This document shows positions 36,901 through 48,500 of a DNA stretch of 64,000 nucleotides, one piece after another. Below the pieces are notes generated by a model. The model was not told the DNA's origin. It searched no databases and worked only from the letters and a program-made list of their open reading frames with translations. How positions within the stretch are numbered: position 1 is the first letter of the stretch; every line of letters begins with the position of its first letter. A program made the position numbers and the translations under genes. Source of the stretch: Rotaria sordida (taxonomy: Eukaryota > Rotifera > Eurotatoria > Philodinida > Philodinidae); NCBI GenBank assembly GCA_905250125.1, contig CAJNOL010001251.1:1-64000 (forward strand). Reading direction: 5' to 3'.

Positions 36901-37419
36901 AATTAAATAAATTAATATTATCATTATCATTAAGTTTTTTAACAAATAAATCAATATCTTCTTTTGACATTCCAATATTTTTAAGTAATTCTAAATCTTC
37001 ATCTACATAATATGGAAGTATTTTAAATTTTTTTATATTTTTATCTTGATTATTATCATATGATAATATTCGTTTATGTGTATAAACAATTGATGAATCA
37101 GGAAATATAATTATATCATAAAATGATGAATCAACATGTGTTGTTATTTGTGCATCTTTAATTGATAATGAATTTAAACCAAAAATTTTTCGAATAATAG
37201 TTGATGATAATTCTAAGAGAACACAAACAAAAAATAATATTTTCTATTCTTGTTTTTTTTTTTTTGAAATTTAATAATTTTACCTGAATCTAATTGATGA
37301 TTATCTGAATGTTTAATAATATTTTGATGAAATAATAAATAATGATTATAAAGTTTTATTGTTATAAATTCTTCAGTATCAATACAATGTTGAACTAATT
37401 CATATTGATTATTTGACAT
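33953..37419 (-). CDS. F-box-like / leucine-rich hypothetical protein
   Basis: Six exons: 37419-37284, 37212-36837, 36775-36724, 36669-36586, 34377-34081 and 34015-33953, giving 335 residues. Residues ~165-190 (IPTRLKCRQVSHKWKNFVDNS) look like the second half of an F-box, which recruits SKP1 of SCF ubiquitin ligases. After it come Leu-rich stretches (WNHVKLSKLCRHVDRAL, FYLYSLRSLCIST, HIKLIQTYNTSLKFKN, CLRRLHIQLRSV), as in degenerate LRRs. The N-terminal ~160 residues match nothing I know. An SCF adaptor role is an inference from these motifs. Intron 4 (34378-36585) is 2.2 kb and filled by a decayed transposon. An acceptor-like AG at 37430-37431 precedes the ATG. It is first in a three-gene run with the tetraspanin and SLU7. 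Confidence 0.7.
34541..34624. repeat. 19-bp tandem repeat, 4 copies
   Basis: Unit GACGGAAGGAGATGTGTTT, nearly perfect, in F-box-like intron 4 just upstream of the transposon relic. It may be part of that element's terminal region. Confidence 0.8.
34707..36415 (+). pseudogene. Decayed Tc1/mariner-superfamily transposase (F-box-like intron 4)
   Basis: From 34707 the frame reads MTRDEREILSQHICNFY and NIPRRTIYYSLSRREES, an N-terminal helix-turn-helix region. After frameshifts come LILDDEKYFNL (first acidic residue), QPKVMIWMAISSKGVS, CINRRLLPFIDKYH, PDPARAYYSKIVQEHLNEK, VPHADNPPNVSQARPIEA, and beyond an insertion KVYENNWKTKS. The order matches a DDE transposase with a C-terminal acidic residue in PIE. 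Stops and frameshifts make it non-functional. An imperfect ~100-bp duplication (34960-35030 versus 35062-35140) interrupts the 5' part. It lies opposite to the host gene. Confidence 0.75.
35983..36262. mobile_element. Fold-back MITE inserted in the transposase relic
   Basis: Arms TAGGTAAAGTTAGCCAAAGA (left) and its near complement at the right include inverted TCGTCCAGGAACTGTT and TATGTTCAGATTTTTCATAG. The transposase coding order (…PIEA | KVYENNW…) is cut here, so this insertion came after the transposon. Confidence 0.75.
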
Positions 37420-37763
37420 GATAACTATTCTACATTTAAAAATAAGCTTATTTCAATCTAAAAGAATTTTTATTTTCTATTATATATACACATATATATC
37501 TTATATCTTAAATATTTCAAAAAACATACATACTTGCATCATATGCGTCTATGACATAAGATTTTTTTCTGTACTCCTTTTCTCGTGCTTGTATCATATT
37601 AGAATAAATTTGTTTTATTGGTTTGATTAATTACCTAATCAAGTAATAGAAATATTTTAAAGCGTCATCTATAGAGTATCAATTTATAGTTTTTAGAGGA
37701 TACCATATGTCCAATATTATATATTAAAAATAGTTCAAATTATATACGAGTAATGATCATACT
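37420..37763. other. Upstream region of the F-box-like gene
   Basis: AT-rich, with AAATGTAG|AATAGTTATC at 37430 giving a possible splice acceptor 11 nt before the ATG. No TATA box or other motif is convincing. Confidence 0.4.
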
Positions 37764-38366
37764 TACTATTATCGGATTTTTTAAAACCCAGCCTTCACCA
37801 TTTTTTGAATAACTCTCGATCACTTATAGGTATCGAGCTCGGGTTTTCACCATTAGAAGGAGCAAGTGAAAGGACATTTATCTATATAAAATTCATAAGG
37901 TTCAAATAAGTTTTTCATCAATGTTTTTGAACGAATATCTTTTTCGTTATCCATTTTTATGACTTTTCACAACAATCTACGCTCAAATTATACCAAATTC
38001 TAGCCCAAAACAGCCTTTATCTCTGGTAAAATTTTCATATTTTAAAACTAAAGCTTTGAAGTATTGGTTCTAATAAATTATAGAGAGATTTAAAAATTTT
38101 ATCAGAGATAAAGGCTGTTTTTGGCTAGAATTTGGTATAATTTGAGCGTAGATTGTTGTGAAAAGTCATAAAAATGGATAACGAAAAAGATATTCGTTCA
38201 AAAACATTGATGAAAAACTTATTTGAACCTTATGAATTTTATATAGATAAATGTCCTTTCACTTGCTCCTTCTAATGGTGAAAACCCGAGCTCGATACCT
38301 ATAAGTGATCGAGAGTTATTCAAAAAATGATGGAGGTTAGGTTTTAAAAAATCCAGCAATAGTAAA
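37764..38366. repeat. Near-perfect 600-bp fold-back (palindrome)
   Basis: Left arm 37764-38036 and right arm 38092-38366 are reverse complements with only a few mismatches over ~270 bp, around a ~55-bp spacer. Ends read TTACTATT...GGATTTTTTAAAA and its complement. No protein is encoded. The low divergence between arms implies a recent origin or active homogenisation. If transcribed it would make a ~270-bp double-stranded RNA. Confidence 0.9.
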
Positions 38367-40094
38367 ATGAATATTATGTGAAACAAAAAGACAAATTTGG
38401 TTTTTATTACTTCTTATTCTTTGATTTCATAAATCTTTATTCATTCATTCATTGTTAAACAAGTTCTCCAATAAATATTGAAGTTTATAGCAAGAAGGTT
38501 GGCTATAAAGCAACGAAGTAATTCGTACATTGTCTACGAACAATCGTCCAACATTTATTCTTGTTTGTTTATTTATTTACACACGAATAATAATTATTAG
38601 AGTCAAAAGATCATATATATACAAGGAACTAAAAGAGAACGTGATGAATATTCTACATCTCTAAACCGTAAATGTGATAAAAATTTCTATAGTATTAATT
38701 TAAAGAATTAGCAGAGATAATTGATCGATAAATTGCATCATCTACATTTCAACACTTTACGATAAATAGAAGATTCCACAATAGATAGTCATAATGCTGA
38801 AAAATAAAATCGACAAAAAGAAATTTTTTTGCTTATCATTATGGAGAAATAACTGGGAAAAATCCAGAAAATACTATTCAACATTAAGAAACATTAGGTA
38901 TGAGTAATAGGTGCTTTAAAAAATTTTCTATATAACTTTTCCTTGTTTTGAAGTTTCTGTCTGCTGTAATTTTCGATATTCGATAAATGAATACAGTTTT
39001 TGTCTTTTCGTAATATTCCGATAAATGTAAAATGTGAATATCAATATTTAATTACTGTTTACAAGCGAGATTATTTATAAATTCACTTTTTACATACCAT
39101 TCAGTCTTCGTGGGATGCTGTATGTGATTGAATCACATGATAATTGTCGTAGCACACGTTTGTCGTTATAATCGATTGACGTCGCCCAATTGTCGCTTTC
39201 TCTAAATAGAAAGTTAATATGCACAATTAAGATAATTGAGGTATAGTCAATCCACCCACATTCACACTCCTAATTTAGAATATGCTATTATTTTTTTTTA
39301 TTCAAATCGTATTTTTCTAATCAAAATCTATTAAATATCAAGCAAAAAAACTTCATATATCGAGAATAGTCGTCTGAAGATTTCTTTATGTGACTAGCGT
39401 TTTTTCCTAGATGTGTTTATACCATTTTGAATAGCTTTAAAAAGTGTTTTTGAATGATATGAAAATAACCTACATTGCAAATTTCTTTTAAATTCTATTT
39501 TGTAGAAAATCAAGTTTAAATAAGTTAAAGCAGTTTTAAAATTTACATTGATTCATTCATCGAATTTTTTAATGTTCAGAAAATGCTTGATTTTCTACAA
39601 AAATGATTTTCAAAAGAAATTAGAAAATCAATATAAATTCTAGAAATAGTCAAAAATGAAAGTAACTTTCTGGAAAATTGTTTGAACAACGATCACTATG
39701 GAGCCATTGTTCATTCATGTATATAAGTCAGCCGGTAGAGTTGCGCATTCATCATTTTCTTCGGTAGGTGTAATGAGTTGATAAATTATATTTTCTACAA
39801 CTGTTGCATGAGTCAGTCGATTTTAAATGTATTTTCTCTTGGAAACAGAAAGTCTTAGTAGATTTTCAAAATTCTAGAAAATGCTCCAATTTCTAAACAC
39901 AATGCAAAACTGTAGGAATGTCCATACGAATTCAGTTTCGATTTATTTCTTATTTTTATCTTGAATGTTGTATTTTCAAGAAAGTAGAAATTCGTCTCCG
40001 AAACCGTATAGGCATTCTTAAAATATTCTGTTCTGTACTCTATAACTTGTTTTCTGCTTTACAGTGTAGTCGTTGATGAGATGGGTACATACTC
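38367..40094. other. Gene-free AT-rich spacer
   Basis: About 1.7 kb. A weak inverted repeat at ~39475-39640 (TTTTGTAGAAAATCAAG / CTTGATTTTCTACAAAA) could be a worn element. Nothing else was recognised. Confidence 0.4.
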
Positions 40095-40385
40095 ATATCG
40101 TAAATACCGAACAGTTTTTAGCGGTAAACCGTGGTGTTTATCAAAACCGGCGGTTTACCGCGGTAAATTACAGTAATGGGAGCCGGTAACCGGACGGATA
40201 AAACCGCGGTAAACCGGAGATTTTTCTGAGCATTTTTATGATATGGGAAGATAGAAGAAAAAAAACGTTTAAAATAGCCAAATCGATGATTTAAAGCAAT
40301 GAAATGTCAAAGTTTATTGGCGATCCGGTAACCGGATCGGTAAAACTGCGGTTAACCGCCGGTTTTCATCCGATTTTTATCGCAT
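40095..40385. mobile_element. Cluster of CGGTAAACCG self-complementary motifs (probable MITE)
   Basis: AGCGGTAAACCGTGG, CGGCGGTTTACCGCGGTAAA, CCGGTAACCGG, CCGCGGTAAACCGG and later GATCCGGTAACCGGATC and TGCGGTTAACCGCCGG crowd both ends of a ~290-bp segment with an AT-rich middle. The style resembles the hAT MITE at 62-436. Exact ends and target duplication were not resolved. Confidence 0.5.
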
Positions 40386-40716
40386 GGGTAAAAAGTGCTA
40401 ATTATCATCGACAGTCAAGTTCAATGTACATGTAACGGCCATTGACTATTTCGATTGATGTATTCGGACACCTTGTGTGATAGTTTGGCATAGAAAAAAA
40501 ATCGAATTTGTCGAAAATGCCATTTTGAACAGTTATTGACTCCGCTCCTCTCTGGATCAGAATCCGAGTGTGAAAGGACCCACAGCTTTCTAATCGTGAT
40601 AAATTTCATTTATAAAGATTTTGTTTTCGTCTATGACAATAAAAATGTTCTCGTTTATAATAAAAATCATTACATTATTAGAAAATAAAATTTGATATTG
40701 TTTAGATCTAACCAAA

Positions 40717-41531
40717 AGTTCTGAGAACATTAAAGAGTAATATAAAGATTTGAAGATATTTTTAATTTTATTTTATCAAAAGTTGAAAATAGTCGCCATG
40801 ATTATTTATATCAAGTTCAATCCTTTCGACACAATCTACTAAAAGTTTTTTTGATCTCTTTTTCTAACAAAAATTTTAGCTATCTTGGAAAACACATGAG
40901 CTAATTATATTTCATTTGTTTTCAAAATTTAATGGAATTTTGTTCGAACATGTCAGCTGCATTCTAGCACTACTTGAAGATGAATTGACAAAGACTGTGG
41001 TTCATGAAGACAGATTTTAACCAAAACTTTGTTTACTATATTCTTTAAATCAAATAATCCTGAATGTAGATAAAGGCAAGACTGTAGATTACAATTATTA
41101 TATTGAAAATTGCCCGAAGGCTTCTGTTAATGAAATATAGAAACAAACATGGACATTAGATTCAAAATGTATGAAATTGTTTGACGATCATTGTTACTCA
41201 TCCAATGTTATCAATTCTATGACAGAAGAAGGTATTAATATAATGTCATGCCCAACATATTCGTCAGGTCTGATACCATATAATTTTTAGCTAACTAATT
41301 CTATCGAATATAGTTTAAGTGATTAAATAAATGAAATATAATTAGCTCCTGTGGTTTCCAAGATAGCTAAAATTTTTGTTAGAAAAAGAGATTAAAAAAA
41401 CTTTTAGTAGATTGTGTCGAAAGGATTGAACTTGATATAAATAATCACGGCAACTATTTTCAACATTTGATAAAATAAAATTAAAAATATCTCTAAATCT
41501 TTATATTACTCTTTAATGTTCTTAGAATTAC
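40717..41531 (+). mobile_element. Mariner-like element with ~190-bp inverted repeats, decayed
   Basis: Arms 40717-40910 and ~41335-41531 are close reverse complements (AGTTCTGAGAACATTAAAGA; TCCTTTCGACACAATCTACT; AATTTTAGCTATCTTGG). Between them a broken + frame reads KTVDYNYYIENC, KLFDDHCYSSNVIN, MTEEGINIMSC and YSSGLIPYNF. These correspond to the second half of a mariner transposase (…YYIENCL…, LLHDNARPH, PHPPYSPDLAPCDFWL) with most catalytic residues lost. Confidence 0.7.
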
Positions 41532-42558
41532 AAGTCATCTATTTTACATGCAAAAGAAAATTTATCAAACAGATGTTTATAATTCAGTTTGATTCAAACT
41601 GTAATTTGATAGTTCATTATTCACTAGAATAAACATCTAAAATAATAATAATAATTACAGAATCAAATATCTTAATATTAAACAACACGTCAGTTTGAAC
41701 ATAAAGAACAAATGCGAAAAACATCAATCTTATATTACTCTACACTCATCAATATAGAATTAACACATTTTTCAAAAACGGAAATTCATTATAAATTACA
41801 TTCAAAAATATACAACAAACGTTATATTTTTTATTTGTTAATACACTATCTAAACAAAATAGCCACATATATTAAAATGTTGATGGATTACTTAAATGTT
41901 ATAGTTGAGCATCACCTCAAGAAATTCATTAGTTTACTTAAAGACCTTTTTATATTCTATGTCAAAGAATGCAATCTTATTAAAAGATCAATATATATAT
42001 ATAAAGAATATTTTCCTTAGAGAGAGAAAAGTGCAGTTCTATTTATATGAATAAGGTATCATTCAAGTGGAATAAAAGTGTTAAAAAGGTGAAATAAGTG
42101 GTAAATATGCATGAGTTAATTCATTTGCTTTTTTGGTTAAATATTCTTTTTCTAGAATTATAGTTTAATATGAAAAACAAGATTTTGTTTTTTCTTGTTG
42201 TATTTATTTTAAATTATGAAAATATTTTCTATTCATGTCATAACTTATTATGTCATATATCTAATCTATATTCTCTCTCTTATCTTTGGAATGCTTGAAA
42301 AATTTTTCACATCTATATCTGTTTGTTTCTTTTTTTTTTTTCTTTTTATCTTCTTTTCTGCTGGCATGACAGCAACAGAATAGCATGAATGTCTCCTTAA
42401 TTCCTTTCTATATTCATTCTTTATTGAATATAATACAGAGATAGTGTTCTTTTCTTTTTTTTTTTGTTATTACCTTAATATTCATAATTACAATATATAT
42501 ATTAAGTGTCAAATTACGCATATCTATTATCAATTTTATTTATTTTAATATGTAAGAT
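41532..42558. other. Upstream region of the ankyrin/IQ gene
   Basis: About 1 kb. A 102-codon open stretch (41712-42020) is Ile/Lys/Tyr-rich and unlike any family I know; I do not call it a gene. The upstream DNA is T-rich, ending in an acceptor-like AG at 42555-42556 two bases before the ATG. Confidence 0.4.
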
Positions 42559-45500
42559 ATGTCGTTATTTGAAGCTTGCCAAAAAGTAGATATTGAACAA
42601 GTTAAATATTTAATTGAACAAAACGTAAGAATTTTATTTTTTATTTTTATATGAAAAATTTAAAATTAAGAATTTAGTTTAATATTAATAAATTAAATGA
42701 ACAAGGTCGAACAGCACTTCATTATTGTTGTGATCATGAAAATATTGATTGTGCACGTCTTTTATTAGAAAATGATAAATCTATTATTAATATAAAAGAT
42801 AATGAAGGTTTTTCAGCACTTCATTTAGGTATAAGAATTAATAAAAATTGATATATTTTGATTTTGTTTTTGTTTTGTTAAAAATTTAGCTTGTTTAAAT
42901 GGAAATTTAATTATGGTAAAATATTTTTGTGAACAAGGTGCAGATGTAACATTAGTTGATAATGAATTACATTCTCTTATTCATTGGATAACAGGTAGAT
43001 TTTGTTTTTGCTTTTTTTTTTTTTTGTATTTATGAAGACAAAAGAAAAAATTAGTCTGTGGACATGTTGATCTTTTTGATATTCTTGTTCAATATCAAAC
43101 ACCGATACATACATCTGATATATATGGAGCTTTTCCAATTCATTATGCATCACAATTATGTGGAAATAATGATCCGATTAAAAGTATGAAGATATGTTCT
43201 TTTTTTCTTTAAAAGAAAGAATTAATTTTAATTTGATATATTAGTTTTGACTATTTTAAAAAAATTAATTGATAATAATGCAGATGTTAATTGTCTTGAT
43301 GAACAAAAACGAACACCATTTATTTGGGCTGCTAGTGCAAGTAAGAATTTATTTAAGAATATTAGAATGAAGAAAACAATGTTTGACTTTGAATATCGTT
43401 AGAATAAATAGAAAATAATTTTAATAGTTTGATTTATTATGAAACTTGTACAAAAAAAAAAATAGAATGTAAATTCAAAGTAAGAATTTTCGAGTTTTTT
43501 AGCTTAATAGTGCTTTTTACAGTCGGTACCCAAAAATTTTTATTTATTAAGAGTGAAACTGGAAATAGAAAAGGTCTTTCCAATGATTAAGGCTGATTGA
43601 AACGATTTTTGAACAAATTTCATTGGTCTCTATTTATGGGCAAAAAGTTCTACTTCTTGATAATGAAAAGTTCGATCACTTTAAATTCTTCTTTGTTTCA
43701 GAAAAACGTCTTGCAAAATGTTATAATGTTCGCGTCGTCGAAAGTATCACTCTAAATGAATTATATAACGAGCGAATCTCTTCAGATGTCTTCGTTCGAT
43801 TTCAACGATTTTTTCTTTACGTTTAGATACTAAATAGTGTTATAATAAAAAAAACCTTAAAAAGATTTGGATGCTTATTGATATTTGACTAAGCTATCAA
43901 ATTTTTTTGTCTAGAGGTCCCAGATCTTCTGAAAACTCACAAAGTCTTCTCGAGATATGAACCTTGATACCGATCTATCAAGACAGCAAACACAGGACAA
44001 CGAATGTGAAAAAAAACTGTTGATTCTTTATTTGATGAACGTATTGATCTCGAAGATAGGTGATGCAAAATCGACTGATAGAGAACTTATGAAATGCAAT
44101 TAAAGAAAAATTGATGGAAAAAATACAGATTCGACTGAAGCTGTTGGTAGATCAAAATGCAGAACAAGTACAGGAGCATTGATGAATGTGTTTTTATTGT
44201 CTATTTAATTATCGGATGGCTTTTTTGGGTCCAGTTGGAGCTACATAATACTATTTTTTATTTCCTGCTACGCTATAACGTACCCTTTTATGAGCGATCG
44301 CTTTTCTAAGCTTAGCTCTGAGAATTAGAAAAGACATTTCTTAGAAAAGGATACATATTAACGTAGCAGGGAACGAAAAATGGTATCATGTGAGTCTAGC
44401 TGGACCCACAAAAACCATCTGAGGGTTAAAAGAAATTTCGATTTGTAAATGTCTTTCCAGGCAGTATTTTTTATGTCACATTATAACCACAAGTTTTAAA
44501 AATGCTCAATTACTTCTGAAGATATTTCTATTTTGTTTTATTATTTAGGTAATCCTTGTATCTCTATAACAGTAATGAGTAGAAATCTCAAATTCTAGCA
44601 TAAAGTAGCTCTAGACATTCAGTATATATACTATAAATATCAGCCTTTTGGACTCATAAAGCATGTAAGAAAAAAATATTCCACAAGAGGATCAGAAATT
44701 ATATTACATCCTTTATACTATCGAACGAATGATCCAAAACAAATAGTCGTTAGTAACTTGTCTAGAATCATTTCGTGAATGGTAGTACCGATGTTTGAAC
44801 ACAATACTTTGTGGATATGTACTGAACATCAGGGCGATATATCTGAGGATTATATAATATTTAGATGCTATTGATGCATTACGTATATTATACAAAGCTG
44901 GTGCTAATCCATTACATGCTGATAAAGATTCTTTAACGGGTAAGATTCATTTCTAATATTCAATATTTTTTATTTTCATATTCATTTTTTTCTTTATATA
45001 GCACTTCATTGTGCAGCAACTTGTGGACATTTATCTTGTATTCGTATGTTAATCGAATTATATGGATGTTCACTTGAAAGTTTGTATTAAATAATTATTT
45101 TCTCTTTAAAAAACAAAAAAAGAAACAAAATTATCTAGGTGAAGATATAAATGGTTGTACACCTTTATTTTATGCAATTACATTTGAACATTTAAATGTT
45201 TGTCGAGTTTTACTTCATTTAAAAGCTAATCCAAATCATAAAGATCATCGTGGAAGAACGTAGGTTAATTGATTAGGAAAGAAAAAAAGTTTTATAATAT
45301 TATTTCAATATGTATTTATATTAGACCAAGTCATTGTGCAGCATTAAAAGGAAATATTAATTGTTTAAAATGTTTAATAGAACATAATGCTGATATTTGG
45401 ATAAAAAATAAACGTGGTGATTATCCAATACATGAAGCAATTAATTCAATATCATTTAGTAAATTTCGTAATGAAAAAAATGATCAATTACAAAGAGAAT

Positions 45501-48500
45501 GTTTAGGTATTTGATATATTTTCGTTTTTTTTTTTTTTCTGGAAAATTATTTATTTATTTTTAAGATTTTGTTCGATTTATATTACAATTATATCCTAAG
45601 AAAGTTAATATTCAAAATAGTGAACATCGAACATCTCTTCATTTGGCTGCTAATTTCGGAGATGTAACAATGTGTAAAATATTAATTGAATGTGGTGCAA
45701 GAGTTAATTCATTTATTCAAACAACAGCTGTAAATTATTTTGTTGTTCTTAAGTGCAAATAAGAATACTCTTATGAACTTCATATAATTAAATCTATTAA
45801 ATAGGATTTAGTTAATAGTTTCTATTAAATAATTAATCATAGAAGATTTATATTATATTGTTGGTTTTGATAGGAACATTATAGAGACTTGGAATTTCCA
45901 CTATTCAAGAGAGAAAACTCATATCTGGTTGGTCAACAACGGAACATAAGCCCCAACTTTCTAGAATGTTCCATTCAAGAGTTATAAGGATTTTCTCAAG
46001 ACTTTTCGTTTCCAGTAAATTGACTTTGGAGTTCCATACGATAAATAATCATTACTATCATCTCTTTTGGAGTTTTCTAAGGTTAATTTGCTGAAATTGA
46101 GAGTCTCAGGAAAAAGCTTTGTAACACTTGAACGAAATATTGTAGAAAGTTGGAACTTACGTAGATCGAGCCAGAAGAATTTTTTCCTATCGATTGGTCA
46201 TATTTCAAGTTAAAAGTCAATAAAAAATGACTTCAGAGATAACTCACCTAATTGATCAGTGGTTGACTAATCAGCTCTCTGCATGCACAAATGGCTTAGT
46301 ATCTTCTCTCTTGAATGGTGAAAGTCCCAGGTCTCTACGTTGTTCCTATCAAAAGTTATTCCAAAAAAAAACGGCCAGATCCATTGCTTTTTGAAATGGC
46401 AATAGGAGTCTTTTTACATCAATATAAAACATTGTGAAACAATATAAGTATCAGAGATGTCCATGGTGGTAGCAGATCCTTTCTGAGAAGATATTGCAAA
46501 ATCTCATGGATTTGTGTAGGATTCAGGTATCCATAAGTGTAACAGTCAGAGACTAGATGAAACACATGGATGATTCATACCGACAGTTCTAGTTCAGTAC
46601 AGTAATGCCAGGGATTCTCGAAAGATTTTTTGAAAACCATAGCGGCAGCGATGCGGAAGACTTCTCTCTTTTAGAACCGAGGCGCGACAACGGCAGATTC
46701 TCAGCTACGATGGACATCTATGATAAAGTAACTGTTTTTGAAAGCTTCGAAGTTATATGTATCTACCTTAAATCTTATCAGACTTTTCGAATTAGTATTA
46801 AACTTTAATAACATTTAGTGCAAAAGTAATGACACGAAATGTTTCTCCCTAGAAAGGCATAGGTTTTTTTTCTTAATTCATGAAATATTTTCTTTTCTTT
46901 TGAATTGTATTATCCATGCAAAAATAAAAATAAGACAGGCAAAAAAAAATATTCGTATAATAAAGATCGAATGTTTTTTTCTGTTTTCTCGTCTCATTTT
47001 ATTTTTGCATGGATAATACAATTCGAAAACGAAGAAAATATCGTATATCAGCTGATAGATGGATCAACAATAAATTGAAAGTACTCCTGAAGAAATTATA
47101 TATAATCTCAAACAGCGTCTTTTACTCTATCGATTAGTAAAAAAAAAGAACTTTCGCTTTTATCTAATCAGAATTCGAAAAAAAAATCATTCTTCTTTAA
47201 CATCAAGTACTTTTACGGAAACATGTATTCAATATAATGACCTTGCACAATTTTCCATAACTCCAAATCGGGCAAAACTTCTACAAAATGTCCCTTAATC
47301 CATAACATCGATATAGTATTCCAGACCTGAGCTAACAAGGGAAAGTCAGCAACTGTTCAATTGCTTTGGAGTCGGAACTATGTGCATCATGTAGGTCCTA
47401 ATGAGCTATGAATATTCTGGAAAGAGTTCGGGCCGCTAGCTTATTAGTGTCGAGATGCTGCATTTTTATGATATTGTGAAGCAGAAGGCCGTGGTTCCCC
47501 TCAGGAGCACCAGGAAAACTGAGTTTTGAATTTCGACTTGAAATTTGACACAGAAACAGATCTCCATGAGAGTAGCTCGTTGTGAAAGTTTCAGATCTTT
47601 TAGTTATTCCGATTCTGAAATCAGAATATTGGAACCTATTGGGGGTATACGAGCAGTGTAAAAACACCCTTTTTAGCTGTATCTTAGGATAAGAACAACT
47701 AAAAGACCTGAAACTTTCACAATAAACTACTCTCACCAAGACTTGTTTCTGTGCAAAGTTTCAAGTCAAAACTTGAAACTCAATTTTTCTGGTTCCTGAG
47801 GGAGACCACAGCATTGTGCTTAATTCAAAATACCACAAAAATGCAGTATCTCGACACTAATAAGCTAGCGGTCCGAACTCTTTTCAAGGTATTTCATAGC
47901 TCATTAGGATCTACATGATGCACATAGTTCCGACTCAAAAGCGATTGAACAATTGGGGACCTTCTCTCGTAAGAGTGTTCTAGACAAAACTCATTGTTCT
48001 CTCTCACAGTGATATTTCAGCTTATATTAACATTCGAGAGACGATAAAGCTATATTAACCACAATATGTTCGCCTGATAGAACCCGTCGGGTTAGTTCCG
48101 GGCCCGAAAATTTTCGATCCGACAACCTCTACTGCTTGTTCTATGGAAAAATATTCACTATACAGGATATCTTATCTGCTAGAGTTATATGTTTGTAACA
48201 ATAAGAAATTCTGTAAAATTTGTTTTTTTAATATTTTTAGGGTAATTTTTTAACACCTTATGATCTTGCTCGTATTCGTCATCAAGATAAATGTGCTGAA
48301 TATCTTGTTTATAATCATGGTGGTCAACGAGGCAATTTACTAGCACATATATTAGCTCGACGTATTCAAAAATATTTTCGTCAATATAAAATGAAAAAAC
48401 CTTTAATAGAAAATCAACAACGAAAAACATTGAATAAAATATTTCGTACTAATAATAATAATAATAATAATAGAAATTCTTTTATATCTGAAAATTTATC

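Noticed and set aside
41712..42020. 102-codon plus-strand ORF upstream of the ankyrin/IQ gene
   Set aside because: AT-driven composition (Ile, Lys, Tyr), no motif, and between repeats. A chance ORF is more likely.
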